From positions 1 through 64,000 of the forward strand of contig JAUILK010000001.1 of assembly GCA_030433275.1 (NCBI GenBank): a stretch of DNA of 64,000 nucleotides, in the 5' to 3' direction. Within the stretch, counting starts at the first letter, position 1. Each line of letters begins with the position of its first letter. This document shows positions 54,149 through 63,847 of this stretch, piece after piece. Position numbers and translations under genes: made by a program. The notes under the pieces are model-generated. The model made no database searches. It was not told the origin of the DNA and saw only the letters and a list, made by a program, of their open reading frames with translations. This DNA comes from Gammaproteobacteria bacterium (GTDB lineage: Bacteria > Pseudomonadota > Gammaproteobacteria > Nitrococcales > Nitrococcaceae).

Positions 54149-55945
54149 TCAATTATTGCCCGGACTGACCTTTTTCAGTCTTTCCAAACTACCGCGCCGT
54201 AAGAAAAGGGGATTGATGAAGCGCAAATACCCTCGGACGAACACCGTTCCCAGCAAAGGAAGAGCGGAGCGGAACAGGAAACGCTTGACGGATTGATAGA
54301 ATGCTAACGGCGTCTGCAAATATTTGAGGATGTCTATAACATTCGCCAATTTATGCAGCGTTTTCAGGTGCGCCAGCCTGCGGCCCAAGTAATCGATTAA
54401 TACGACAATCAAGGTAAGCACGATGGCGGCCACCGACAGACTCGAGTTCAGCACCCTCCTCAACTCCGGCCACAGCAAAAACATCCCGACGAGTGCAGAC
54501 AAAACCGTTATCACCAACAACCAAGGAATCAAGAGTAAGGGTTTACCCACCTGGTATCGGGCAACCTCGAGCTGGTGCAGATAGTCCTCACCGCCGTTTT
54601 CAATCCAAGACCGGATTTGCTGAAATCGCCATTGCGGCGGTTCCCCGGTAACGCTTTCGGAATAGCCGAGCTTTCGGCTCAAGCGGGTCAGTTCCTGGTT
54701 GCTCGCGAGAAAGCCGTCCAGCATCAAAGAATTTGCTTCCACCTCGCTGAAGGCGTCCAGATCAGTGCGGATATTGGCAAGACGTTCCTGGACCTCCGCA
54801 GCGACCCCGTATTCCTTGGTGAAAGGACCCACCGTCCGATCCGGCTCGGCCGGTTGGCCGTACGGACCCACCCAAGACAGTTCACGAATGGCGAGTCCTT
54901 TACGAAGATAAACGAAGGCTACTCGATCCCTTCCCCGAGTTTCGAACAAGCGGTCCAGATTTTCGCCGCGGACCCGGTCCTGGAGAACGGAGGCGGTTCG
55001 GAGCAGAACCGGCACCGTCGAGGCGGCTGGTTGGTGATCGAACGCCATTTGTCCGGAAGCGTCGCTGACCACGAAGTGCGTGCAATTTTCATCCCGCAAC
55101 GCGCCGACACCTTGATTATCGTGGATACCGCCGTCCACCAATTGCACCCGGATGGCAGCGTTGCCGTCACGATAAAGCTCACTGACAGCGAGAGGATGAA
55201 ACAAGCCCGGAACGCAAGCCGAGGCGGCCACCGCATCCCCCAAAGTAAAAGCCTGCTGGCAAGTGACCACATCATCGTAGCTGCGTCGAGCGCGGCGCAG
55301 GCGAATGGGAATATTGTCGCTTTCCGCGTAGCTGGATTGACCTGGCTCGTCAGGGCGCATCGGCTCGCCCATCGTTTGAGCGGTAAACTGCCAGTCTCGA
55401 CCGGTATTGAGCGTCGTGGCGTTGAGGATCAAGATGGGAATTTTAGCCTTGCGATAGTCATTGTGGTGGTGGGGATGAAAGTTGGGAAAATCCGGCGGAT
55501 GGATTTTCAGCTCCCGCATCTCGATGCGCCCGGATTTTCCAAAAACCGGTCGATAGAAGTGCTCGTTGTATAATTCGGCCATCCGGTCCGAGCGGGAATA
55601 ATCGGCACGGCGCATTTTCCAATTGGCGGCAAAACTGGAAAAGGTTTGCATGCGCAAATTGGTTTCCGTGGCCTTAATGAAATCGTGCTCGATCGTTCCC
55701 AGTATCTGGACATAATCGGCGTCTTCGATTCGATCATCCGGCTTCGATTCTAGCAGTTTTTTAAGGTGCAAATAATACAATGCGGCGATGATGGAACCGC
55801 CCGACACCGCACTTATCACTTCCACACGGCGAAGCAAACCTTGTTCAGCCATTTGCGCCAACACGCCGATGTGATAAAAGGATGCACGGAATCCACCGCC
55901 GGATAATGCTAGGCCAAGCTTAGTTGTGATTTTGCGCGTCGCCAT
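54149..55945 (-). CDS. Patatin-like phospholipase with C-terminal membrane segments
   Basis: A 598-residue protein. The patatin domain (about 8-400) has the oxyanion loop LSGGGFRASF (14-23), the nucleophile region ISAVSGGS with Ser48, and the catalytic Asp in LVDGGIHDN. The nucleophile motif lacks the first Gly of the usual GxSxG. The C-terminal part (about 465-525) contains two hydrophobic segments (LLLIPWLLVITVLSALVGMF and IVLTLIVVLIDY), so it is probably membrane-anchored. It would hydrolyse acyl esters of phospholipids. No neighbouring secretion or defence genes explain its role. Confidence 0.85.
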   Translation of the reverse strand: MATRKITTKLGLALSGGGFRASFYHIGVLAQMAEQGLLRRVEVISAVSGGSIIAALYYLHLKKLLESKPDDRIEDADYVQILGTIEHDFIKATETNLRMQTFSSFAANWKMRRADYSRSDRMAELYNEHFYRPVFGKSGRIEMRELKIHPPDFPNFHPHHHNDYRKAKIPILILNATTLNTGRDWQFTAQTMGEPMRPDEPGQSSYAESDNIPIRLRRARRSYDDVVTCQQAFTLGDAVAASACVPGLFHPLAVSELYRDGNAAIRVQLVDGGIHDNQGVGALRDENCTHFVVSDASGQMAFDHQPAASTVPVLLRTASVLQDRVRGENLDRLFETRGRDRVAFVYLRKGLAIRELSWVGPYGQPAEPDRTVGPFTKEYGVAAEVQERLANIRTDLDAFSEVEANSLMLDGFLASNQELTRLSRKLGYSESVTGEPPQWRFQQIRSWIENGGEDYLHQLEVARYQVGKPLLLIPWLLVITVLSALVGMFLLWPELRRVLNSSLSVAAIVLTLIVVLIDYLGRRLAHLKTLHKLANVIDILKYLQTPLAFYQSVKRFLFRSALPLLGTVFVRGYLRFINPLFLRRGSLERLKKVSPGNN

Positions 55946-56225
55946 TGCCCCTCCTCGTTATTGTGTTCATGGCTCGGTCGGGCTCCAACAACCTGTTTCA
56001 ATTCCGCCATCGCTCCGTTGATAAAGGCTTGGAAAGGCTGCCAGAGTCTGGCGGCGAGGGCGATTTTCAGAGTACAGCGAGTTTAAACTACCTTACTCCG
56101 ACGTTCCCCCACTGAATCTACAATCTGCCAAATCGGTGCCACATGGTCGGTTCTCATATGGACTCCCTTTAACGTGCAAGATAGGTGGTGTAGATACCAG
56201 TTCACCACCCGACTGCACAGCCTCT

Positions 56226-56960
56226 CTATGAACGCTTATGGCTCGGGCCCTGATGGAAACCGCCCGCCGAGACCTCATCTGAACAGCAGACAGTGAGAAC
56301 GTGATCGCGAAGCCGCCCCCATCGGCCATAGAAGATTTCGCCTGTTACCGGAACGTTTTTCGGGTTAACAAGGCGCACCCGAAATATAGGTATGCGAGTG
56401 TCAAATTCGATTTCCACATCTAGGAAGTCGAAGTATTCTTCCGGTGAACAGTACTTGTAGAACGCCTCCTTGGCGCTAAAGGCTAACGTGGGAACAAAAT
56501 CGAATAGCTCTTTCAAAGCCAACCGATCGAAAGCTGCTAGTTCGCGCTGAGTAAAAAGCATGCTAAACAGGTCAGGGGTAACGCGACCATTTTCTTCGAG
56601 GTCAATCCCGACTGCGTGGAACTTGTCTTTCGAGGCTACTACCGAAACGCATAGACTGTCCGTATGCGATATTGAGCCGACGATGCCGTCGGGCCACACT
56701 GGCGCTCGGTTTCCTCCAATTGGCAGACCATTAACAATCACACCAAGATTACAAAGTGCCTGCAGAGCATAGTACCGACCAGACCAATACTCGGCACGAC
56801 GCTTGCGCGAGAACGTCGGCGGAAGCCCCCTTTGGTCATCCGATGGCGCCACTATAGGCCCGCCCGCAACAGCCATACCGGCTGGAACCAGCGCTCTACA
56901 GACTTCCGCTAAGTCCGCCCCTCTTTCGCGCGCTGTCAATTCGTCACTCTTATCCTGCAT
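56226..56960 (-). CDS. 4'-phosphopantetheinyl transferase (EntD/Sfp type)
   Basis: A 244-residue enzyme that attaches phosphopantetheine to carrier domains of peptide or polyketide synthetases. Motifs are GSISHTDSLCVSVVA, GIDLEENGRV (Mg binding) and FSAKEAFYK. The EntD-like layout, with a GGNRAPVWPDG segment, points to siderophore synthesis. I choose the ATG at 56960, as the 41 upstream codons of the frame lack similarity. It lies about 3 kb from the salicylate genes in the same direction and probably serves their synthetases. Confidence 0.88.
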   Translation of the reverse strand: MQDKSDELTARERGADLAEVCRALVPAGMAVAGGPIVAPSDDQRGLPPTFSRKRRAEYWSGRYYALQALCNLGVIVNGLPIGGNRAPVWPDGIVGSISHTDSLCVSVVASKDKFHAVGIDLEENGRVTPDLFSMLFTQRELAAFDRLALKELFDFVPTLAFSAKEAFYKYCSPEEYFDFLDVEIEFDTRIPIFRVRLVNPKNVPVTGEIFYGRWGRLRDHVLTVCCSDEVSAGGFHQGPSHKRS

Positions 56961-57692
56961 TTGTAGACACCTGCGTAAGCATTTAAGCCGCGTCTCACGA
57001 AGGCTCCCGCGCTGATGTAACCCAGCATGCTGTGATACCGCTAGTCGGTTTCGATGTATTAAAACCCCGTTTTCACTACGCATACGGGTGCGCGTGCTAA
57101 AGCGCTCCCCTGGGAGACACTCGACCCATGAGGCTGCGAAAAACGCTCTCGGAATGCATTATTTTAACAGTTGCTCTTTGCGCTAACGCTGCACCGAAAC
57201 GGATCGGCGTGATCAGCCGGTCTCCGAGGAACACGCAGATCGGTTGAGGAGATTGAATCGGCTGCGGCTGGGCGACGTTTTTCGCCAGAGCTACGGCTAT
57301 TGCCCCGCTGGAGCCGATCAGGCGTTGGTCACCTGCCGAGGTCGAGACTGAGTCCTATGAGCAGGAATCAACCATGGCAACTTGACTCAAACAAGCTAAT
57401 TTCCGAACAAACCGTGGCCGTTCACTTCCAATGGGGCCGGAAATCGGGGAGCCGGCCAGGGTCAACAGCCCTTGCTCAACAAGGCATGGCCCTTTCGGCT
57501 CCATGCCCACACCTCACTTCCGTGCACAGTGGGCGGCACCTCCAGCAAAGGGTACAACCCTCTTCTGAAACGGCATAGGGAGCCAATCGCGGCCCAGATC
57601 GGCGCCGAGCGCAAACGTCGACGGGCGATCAAAGCGGGGTGCTATCGGATGGAAAAGACGAAAAAGCGGTTTATATTGCCTATACACCGACT
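56961..57692. other. Gene-poor stretch between PPTase and M23 genes
   Basis: A 732-bp stretch without a recognised large gene. It contains one small plus-strand frame with a signal-like start (57128-57247, listed separately). Other frames have no recognised similarity. Nothing else can be assigned. Confidence 0.4.
57128..57247 (+). CDS. Possible small or truncated exported protein
   Basis: A 39-codon frame whose first half looks like a signal peptide (MRLRKTLSECIILTVALCAN) ending at ANA, followed by APKRIGVISRSPRNTQIG and a stop. GGGAG lies about ten bases upstream. It could be the 5' end of a truncated periplasmic binding protein gene. Low confidence. Confidence 0.3.
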   Translation: MRLRKTLSECIILTVALCANAAPKRIGVISRSPRNTQIG

Positions 57693-59099
57693 TCAGAGAT
57701 CGCGCTTGTTGTTGCCCTGGTCCACGCGGGCAGTGCTCAGCGGCTGCTCATCCAGTGCAGCCAGACGCTGCCTTGAGCTGTCACTGTCAGGATCTGTCAA
57801 GACAGCCAGCAACGGCTGAATGGTTTGCTGGAAATTGGACATGAGTTTCTTTGGCAGAGATGCACTGTCAGGCAACTTTACCTTCAATGGAGGATAGGGC
57901 TTGCCGTGGATACGAATCTCGAAATGCAGATGCGGCCCAGTGGCTTCTCCCGACTGCCCCACATAGCCAATCACCTCGCCCTGACGTACAGGATCGCCCT
58001 TCTTCAGCCCCTTGGCGAAACGCGACATGTGACCATAACGGGTGGAGTAGGCACCCATGTTTTCCAGCTCGATCAGGCGGCCATAGCCACTGGCTCGACC
58101 AATGTACTTGACAACGCCATTAGCGGCAGCCTTAATCGGCGTACCCGCGGGCGCTGCTAGATCCACGCCGTAATGTGGCCTCCAGATATGGAGGATCGGG
58201 TGCCAGCGGTGGCGGGAAAAAGTGGAACTGACACGCGTGTAGCGCAACGGCGTGCGCAATATGGATGGCTCCAGCGAATATCCCTCTGCCGTGTAATAGC
58301 CGTAGCCACCCTTACCGTTTTCGTAGCGATACACTCGTAACACCTTGCCAGCATTAGTCAGCTCGGCTGCCTCTATCGGTCCCTGCCCCACTTCCTTGCC
58401 ATTTTGCATGAGCTGCTGATAGATCACCGCGAAAGTGGCACCCGGGCGCATATCACGACGAAAATTGACCTTCCAATGAAAGATCTTGACGAACGCTGCC
58501 GCCATGCCAGAAGTGATGCCAGCAGCTCGCAAACTGGGCGACAGGGCACCATCCACACTGCCATTCTTCACCACCGTATGAGGAGTCGGTTTGAGATGAC
58601 GCACTCCGGCCTGCCAACCGTCCGAACCAGATTCCATCATCAGTGTATCGAGATCACCCGGAGCATGACTGACGGCCAACAGTTGCCCCTTTTCGTCTAC
58701 ACGGAAACGCAGCTCACCACCAGGGCGCAGGTTGGCAAGCGGCACCGCCGCCTGACCGGCGGCTATTACCTGCTGCAGAGTGGACCCACCAAAACCCTGT
58801 CTCTGAAAGAGGCCGGACAAGGTATCGCCTTTGGCCACGGTATAATTCCGCCAGACAGGCTTTGGCTTTCTTCTGGTTTCCGCAACGAAAACGCCGCTGG
58901 CTGCAGCAACCATTGCCGCCACTGCAGCGGGAGCCGCATCCGTTTCGGCTGCGGCATCAGACGGATACCACCAATATATGAATGCCAGCAGCGACAGGAG
59001 AACAGCCAACAACAGCAGATGAAGGCGGAGTCCCCTTGACAGAGGAACAGGTGTTGGTAAAGAGGAACCAGTTCCGCCCCAAACATTGCCAGATATCAT
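57693..59099 (-). CDS. M23-family peptidoglycan endopeptidase (MepM-like)
   Basis: A 468-residue cell-wall hydrolase cleaving peptide cross-bridges. Order: N-terminal membrane segment (about 25-45), LysM/OapA-like domain (YTVAKGDTLSGLFQRQGF, from about 86), then a C-terminal LytM domain with HYGVDLAAPAGTPI, YGHMSRFAKGLKKGDPV and HLHFEIR zinc and catalytic motifs. It resembles MepM. The ATG at 59099 has GAGGA upstream. Placement beside siderophore genes may be incidental. Confidence 0.92.
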   Translation of the reverse strand: MISGNVWGGTGSSLPTPVPLSRGLRLHLLLLAVLLSLLAFIYWWYPSDAAAETDAAPAAVAAMVAAASGVFVAETRRKPKPVWRNYTVAKGDTLSGLFQRQGFGGSTLQQVIAAGQAAVPLANLRPGGELRFRVDEKGQLLAVSHAPGDLDTLMMESGSDGWQAGVRHLKPTPHTVVKNGSVDGALSPSLRAAGITSGMAAAFVKIFHWKVNFRRDMRPGATFAVIYQQLMQNGKEVGQGPIEAAELTNAGKVLRVYRYENGKGGYGYYTAEGYSLEPSILRTPLRYTRVSSTFSRHRWHPILHIWRPHYGVDLAAPAGTPIKAAANGVVKYIGRASGYGRLIELENMGAYSTRYGHMSRFAKGLKKGDPVRQGEVIGYVGQSGEATGPHLHFEIRIHGKPYPPLKVKLPDSASLPKKLMSNFQQTIQPLLAVLTDPDSDSSRQRLAALDEQPLSTARVDQGNNKRDL

Positions 59100-59370
59100 T
59101 GGGTATCCTCGGAAATAAAATGGTACTTTTCTTGCGGCCCCGTCTTTCTGGGCAAGACACAAAAACGCTCCGGAAACATCCCGGATAAGAGACGGCTTTA
59201 AAAAAATTGGCGGTCAATTTACGTATGGGCATGGAAGCGGCAGCTAGAGTTAGGCTGCTCCCTTGAACCTATCTTTAGGCATGAGCAACGCCCAGTGCGG
59301 GTAGACAAACGCATACGGGAACCCTACCCGCCCCTAAAGGGCTTACGAAACCGATCGCCCCATTAGGGAA

Positions 59371-59676
59371 TCAGCCGTAGAACGGAGGAGCGCGAATTGG
59401 AGGCCCATGATGCGGTTCCGACTCCGCCAAGGCCGGTAGGCCATTAACCTGATACTGGTAATGGAAACAGAGGGTGATGAATTGAAAGGATATCGATGGG
59501 AGCTGAGCAGCGAAGGAATGCGAAGCCTTCACGACCTCGCAATGATCCTGCCCTGCCTTGGCCAAGTGCATTGCGCTATGCAGCGAAAGGATGAACTGCG
59601 CGAGCAAGATCAGCACCGCCATGGTGATGGCAATGCTGTGCCGGCGCGCCCATAGGCTACGTAGCATCCCGCTCAC
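59371..59676 (-). CDS. Small membrane protein, DUF2946-like
   Basis: A 101-residue protein with one transmembrane segment (about 15-35) and a periplasmic tail with a Cys, several His, and the C-terminal ESEPHHGPPIRAPPFYG. This Pro-rich ending is typical of the DUF2946 group often found near metal-uptake genes. The function is unknown. It lies downstream of the PchA-like gene on the same strand, 112 bases away. Confidence 0.55.
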   Translation of the reverse strand: MSGMLRSLWARRHSIAITMAVLILLAQFILSLHSAMHLAKAGQDHCEVVKASHSFAAQLPSISFQFITLCFHYQYQVNGLPALAESEPHHGPPIRAPPFYG

Positions 59677-59788
59677 ACACCGTGCCCTTAGTTATATCCT
59701 CCGCAATACTTGCACATTTAATTTTCTCTAGCCACTATCCCGTACTCGGCTTTCATTTGTGACGAATCTTCGCAATAGTCGGAGCGGT

Positions 59789-61165
59789 TCATACTGCCTC
59801 CTGCATACTGGATAGTTTGAGGCAGGTCTCCTGATACTCATACTCGGGAACAGAATCGGCCACCAACCCGCAACCGGCGAACAGGTGACAATCGCGCCCC
59901 TTTATCAACGCCGAACGCAGCGCCACTACAAAATCTCCGTTTCCATTGCCGTCAATCCAACCCAGGGGTCCCGCGTACCAGCCGCGGTCAAACCCTTCAT
60001 GCAGGCGAATACAAGACAGTGCCTCGACCTTTGGATAGCCGGCCACGGCCGGGGTGGGCTGCAAGGCTTCCACCAATTTCAGGATGCCGGTGGCACCGGG
60101 GATCCGGGCTTCGATCAAGGTGCTCAGATGCTGCATCACAGGCAGACGATGCAATACTGGTTTCGGAGACACGGTCAGTCCCTCCACCAGCGGCGCAAGG
60201 GCATCGCGGATCGCGCGCACCACCAGTTCATGTTCATGAAGGTCCTTGGCGGAACTCAGCAGTTGCTGCCCCAACCTTTGGTCGGTTTCGGGATCGTCAC
60301 CCCGCTGTATGGTGCCCGCCAGAGCATGAGTTCTCACCCTCCCCTCCCGCACGGAAACCAGGCGTTCGGGGGTTGCACCGAGAAAACAGAGATCGCCGTG
60401 CCGTACCGCAAACAGATGAGAACGGGCATCCGTTCTCCGAAGCCGACGAAGTATAGCCGCCGGGGACAAAGGGTCCGAGTAGGTTTGGTGCAGATGCCTT
60501 GCCAACACAACCTTCTGCAGCCTGCCCTTTCGAATCGCCCCTATCAGGGCCTCGGCCTTGGATTGCCATTGCCCCGCGGATACTCCCTGGTTCTGAACCA
60601 GCGACGGGTTCGCCTGCCGTCGTGAACTCGCCCCCTGCCCTAGTAAGGCTTCGATATCACGGCGGTACCGGTGTCCCTCGGCAATAGGATCATCATCCAC
60701 CCCAATCAACTTCTGACAGACCAGCAGGCTTCCTTGCGGAGTGCGCTCCAATAATAAACGGGGCACTATCAAACGCGCCGACGGAAACTGCCGCCAGGGC
60801 CATTCCGGAACGGCCTCGGCGTCGAACCGGAACCCGCCGATGGCTCGAGGTGCCGCAGACCCCTCGACCAGGGCGGCGGCGGTCATCTCCCGCCATCGCT
60901 GTTCCACCCGCTCAAACCCGGAGCCAAGATCGGGACACAATTCCAATGTTCTGCCAATGCCCAATAACGTCAATTCCGGATCCCGGGTTTCCCAATACAA
61001 GCACGGGACGGAGGAGGACTCCAACCGTTCGTATAGCTCCAGCGGATCCCGGCCCGTCCAGCGAAAAGTCAGCACCGCCAGAACCGGCTGGCAGGCTTGC
61101 CTGGCCTGGGCCCGAGCCGCCGTGAACACGGATTCAAAATTCCACATTCGGGTCAGTATGTTCAT
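59789..61165 (-). CDS. pchA: Isochorismate synthase (salicylate pathway)
   Basis: A 458-residue chorismate-utilising enzyme that turns chorismate into isochorismate. It carries THALAGTIQRGDDPETDQ, SAKDLHEHELVVRAI and, in the C-terminal part, DRGWYAGPLGWIDGNGNGDF with AGCGLVADSVPEYEYQET, all typical of the EntC/PchA/DhbC family. The adjacent isochorismate-pyruvate lyase shows that salicylate is the product. The start overlaps the pchB stop (ATGA), so translation is coupled. Confidence 0.92.
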   Translation of the reverse strand: MNILTRMWNFESVFTAARAQARQACQPVLAVLTFRWTGRDPLELYERLESSSVPCLYWETRDPELTLLGIGRTLELCPDLGSGFERVEQRWREMTAAALVEGSAAPRAIGGFRFDAEAVPEWPWRQFPSARLIVPRLLLERTPQGSLLVCQKLIGVDDDPIAEGHRYRRDIEALLGQGASSRRQANPSLVQNQGVSAGQWQSKAEALIGAIRKGRLQKVVLARHLHQTYSDPLSPAAILRRLRRTDARSHLFAVRHGDLCFLGATPERLVSVREGRVRTHALAGTIQRGDDPETDQRLGQQLLSSAKDLHEHELVVRAIRDALAPLVEGLTVSPKPVLHRLPVMQHLSTLIEARIPGATGILKLVEALQPTPAVAGYPKVEALSCIRLHEGFDRGWYAGPLGWIDGNGNGDFVVALRSALIKGRDCHLFAGCGLVADSVPEYEYQETCLKLSSMQEAV

Positions 61166-61467
61166 TGCAGCCCCCGCTGTGCGCGCCAGTAGTCCACCTG
61201 TCGGGCTATATACCAAGAGACGATCTGCTGAAAAAGAGATTCCGCGAAGTCACCGTCGAGCCCGTTTTCCTCCGCCCAACGGCGACGGTCCACCAACATC
61301 GACGCCACCCGATCCGGCGCGGGAATGCTTTTTTCATCCGATTTAAATCGCGACGCGGCCAGAACATACTGCATCCGTTTGCCCAGAATCGTCAGCACCT
61401 CCCGATCCAACCCGTCGATGGCCTGGCGAATATCGGTGAGGCTGGCACAATCATCAGGCGCCAACAT
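61162..61467 (-). CDS. pchB: Isochorismate-pyruvate lyase (salicylate forming)
   Basis: A 101-residue all-helical protein of the AroQ chorismate mutase family, PchB type. It releases pyruvate from isochorismate to give salicylate. Visible are IRQAIDGLDREVLTILGKRM, KSDEKSIPAPDRVASML and VSWYIARQVDYWR. AGGAGGT before the ATG is a strong ribosome binding site. It is between pchA and the thioesterase gene in one operon. Confidence 0.92.
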   Translation of the reverse strand: MLAPDDCASLTDIRQAIDGLDREVLTILGKRMQYVLAASRFKSDEKSIPAPDRVASMLVDRRRWAEENGLDGDFAESLFQQIVSWYIARQVDYWRAQRGLQ

Positions 61468-61472
61468 TCCAT

Positions 61473-62234
61473 TTACCTCCTCGGCTCGTTGGTGGAATCC
61501 AGACGTTGCAACAGTCGCTCAACGACCTCCCGATATTGCTTTTGCAGATAAAAGTGCCCACCCCGGAACAACAGAATCCCCAGCATCCAGGGCGTCACGT
61601 CCTGCCAGGCACACGCTTCGCTTTCACTGATTTCGTCGTCGTCGAGTGGAAAGCACACATCTACCGGAGCCCCGACCCGCTCGGGAATATCGCGCGCATA
61701 GCTTTCGATGAGTCGATAGTCATTGCGCAACATGGGCATGAACACCTCTCGCATCACGGGTTCGTCCAGAGGAGTACTGCCGCCGGAAAGGCGTCTTATA
61801 TCCTCAAGCAGATCGTCATCGGTCTGCTGGTGCAAAGAACTTTCACGCTGCCGGTGGGGAGCGGGGTGGGCGGAGACGATCAAGCGTTCCAGAGGTAGGG
61901 CCCGCTGCTCGAGTCGTAGCGCGACTTCGTAAGCCAGCGCGGCACCGAGGCTGTGCCCGAACAGCACCAGCGGCACGTCGGCGAACTGCACCAGGGCCGC
62001 AGCGGTTTCATCCGCCAACGACTCCAGCGAGCGCGCAAAGGGTTCGGAATACCGCTCCGCGCGCCCGGGGTACTGCACCGCCAACAGATCGATATGGCCG
62101 GGCAACGCTTTGCTCCAGTCACGGTAATAGCTGGCGCTGCCTCCGGCATGAGGCAGGCAAACCAGCCGGGCGCGCGGCTTCGGAGAGACCCTAAGCGCGC
62201 AGATGCCACGGCTGGATGGCTGAACCGCTCTCAT
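61473..62234 (-). CDS. Type II thioesterase (PchC/YbtT-like)
   Basis: A 253-residue alpha/beta hydrolase that clears misloaded acyl groups from peptide synthetase carriers. It starts RLVCLPHAGGSASYYRDW, has the nucleophile in VLFGHSLGAALAYE and the catalytic His in FRGGHFYLQ. The start at 62234 overlaps the ligase stop codon by four bases. The 61 codons upstream in the frame lie within the ligase gene and are not part of it. The presence of this enzyme predicts peptide synthetase genes nearby, probably beyond the right edge. Confidence 0.92.
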   Translation of the reverse strand: MRAVQPSSRGICALRVSPKPRARLVCLPHAGGSASYYRDWSKALPGHIDLLAVQYPGRAERYSEPFARSLESLADETAAALVQFADVPLVLFGHSLGAALAYEVALRLEQRALPLERLIVSAHPAPHRQRESSLHQQTDDDLLEDIRRLSGGSTPLDEPVMREVFMPMLRNDYRLIESYARDIPERVGAPVDVCFPLDDDEISESEACAWQDVTPWMLGILLFRGGHFYLQKQYREVVERLLQRLDSTNEPRR

Positions 62235-63838
62235 GAGGCCACCCTGGCGTGAAACTGCTCCGCCAGTTGACGGCGATTGACCTTGCCCAATCGGGTAAGC
62301 GGAAAACGGTCGATGATTTCCAACCGATCCAGCAGCTTGTACGCCGCCAGCCCCGATGCGGAAAGGTGAGCGTTCAACTCGGAGAGCCGGGGTGCTTCGC
62401 CTCTGGCGATAACGCACGCGCAGTTACATTCGCCCAGAGTGTTATGCGGCATCCCGATCAAAGCTACGTCGGCGACACTGGGATGCGACAACAAGTGGTT
62501 CTCCACATCCTCCACCGGTACTTTTTCGCCCCCCCGGTTGATGATGTCCTTCTCACGCCCCTCCACCACCAGATAGCCGCTGGCCAGCCGGCGCACTCGA
62601 TCACCGCTCCGATAAAAGCCGCCCTCGGTGAAGGAACGGCGATTATGTTCCTCGGCGCGGTAGTAGCCGCGCAGAGTGTAGGGCCCGCGTACCAGCAACT
62701 CACCGATTTCTCCGTCCGGCAAATCACGCCCCTGATCGTCCACCACCCGAACCTCGTCGCCGGGAGAAATAGGGCATCCCTGGGTGTTGAGCACCAATGA
62801 TCCCGGGTCCCCCGGCGCAGTCATGCATAACAGCCCCTCGGCCATGCCGTAAACCTGCTGAAGACCGCACCCCAGTATCTCGCCCACCTGTGCCGCAACC
62901 TCCACCTTCAGACGTGCCCCTCCCACCTGCAGGCAAGTTAGGCTGCTCAAATCGGCTTCGGTAAGCGGGGCGAATTCCAGCCAGACCCGTACCAGCGTGG
63001 GAATCAGCGCGGCAACCGTAATCCCCTCTTTCTCGATCAGTGCAAAAGCCGTATCGGGGCTGGGGTCAGGGCAAAGCACCACCGTCCCTCCCGCATCGAA
63101 AGTGCCGAGCAGCCCCGGACACGCCAACGGAAAATTATGCGCCACGGGCAACACGGCCAAATAACGGGTGTCTTCAGTAAAACCGGCCCGTTCAGCGCTC
63201 GTGCGGGCGTTATAGAGATAGTCGTTGTGTGTACGCGGAATCAGCTTGGGCAATCCCGTAGTGCCGCCGGACAATAACATTACGGCAACGTCCTCGGCGG
63301 CCGGCGCGGGCACTGAGCGCGGCTCCCCTTCCAGAGCCGAGAACGGAGCAAAACTTCCCGGTTCTCCAACCACGAAGACCGAGCGCAGGGTCTCGACATT
63401 GTCCAGCACCGTTCTGGCCATCGGCCGATAATCGAATCCGAGATGCGTGTCGGGGATCACATAGGCAACCGCCTGTGAAGCTTCCGCCAAGTGACGAATT
63501 TCCTTCTCTCGATGCGCCGGCAAGGCCAGTACCGGAATTACACCAATCCTGAAAAAAGCCAGGCACAAAGCAACAAACTCCGCCTTGTTGGGCAGCTGCA
63601 GCAGAACCCTCTGTCCCGGTTCAAATCCAACCTCCAGAATGCCCCCCGCTAACCTCTCTACCCAGGCATCCAGTTCCCGATAAGACCATTGCCGACTGCC
63701 TTCGATCAGCGCTGTGCTGACAGCGAATTCGTCGGCACAGCAGCGCCACCACTCTCCCAGATCGATACCCCGCCAATATCCTTTTTCCCGGTAATGCTCC
63801 GCGAGTTCCACCGGCCAGGCCACACAACCTTCCAACAT
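62231..63838 (-). CDS. pchD: Salicyl-AMP (aryl-AMP) ligase
   Basis: A 535-residue stand-alone adenylation enzyme of the DhbE/PchD/YbtE family. It activates an aryl acid and loads it onto a carrier domain. Motifs are LLSGGTTGLPKLIPRTHNDY, GMAEGLLCMT, the core GFYRSGDRVRRL and the C-terminal lysine motif PLTRLGKVNRRQL. Salicylate is the likely substrate, since pchA and pchB follow. GGAGG precedes the ATG. It is the first complete gene of the operon in this window. Confidence 0.93.
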   Translation of the reverse strand: MLEGCVAWPVELAEHYREKGYWRGIDLGEWWRCCADEFAVSTALIEGSRQWSYRELDAWVERLAGGILEVGFEPGQRVLLQLPNKAEFVALCLAFFRIGVIPVLALPAHREKEIRHLAEASQAVAYVIPDTHLGFDYRPMARTVLDNVETLRSVFVVGEPGSFAPFSALEGEPRSVPAPAAEDVAVMLLSGGTTGLPKLIPRTHNDYLYNARTSAERAGFTEDTRYLAVLPVAHNFPLACPGLLGTFDAGGTVVLCPDPSPDTAFALIEKEGITVAALIPTLVRVWLEFAPLTEADLSSLTCLQVGGARLKVEVAAQVGEILGCGLQQVYGMAEGLLCMTAPGDPGSLVLNTQGCPISPGDEVRVVDDQGRDLPDGEIGELLVRGPYTLRGYYRAEEHNRRSFTEGGFYRSGDRVRRLASGYLVVEGREKDIINRGGEKVPVEDVENHLLSHPSVADVALIGMPHNTLGECNCACVIARGEAPRLSELNAHLSASGLAAYKLLDRLEIIDRFPLTRLGKVNRRQLAEQFHARVAS

Positions 63839-63847
63839 CTTTGCCTC

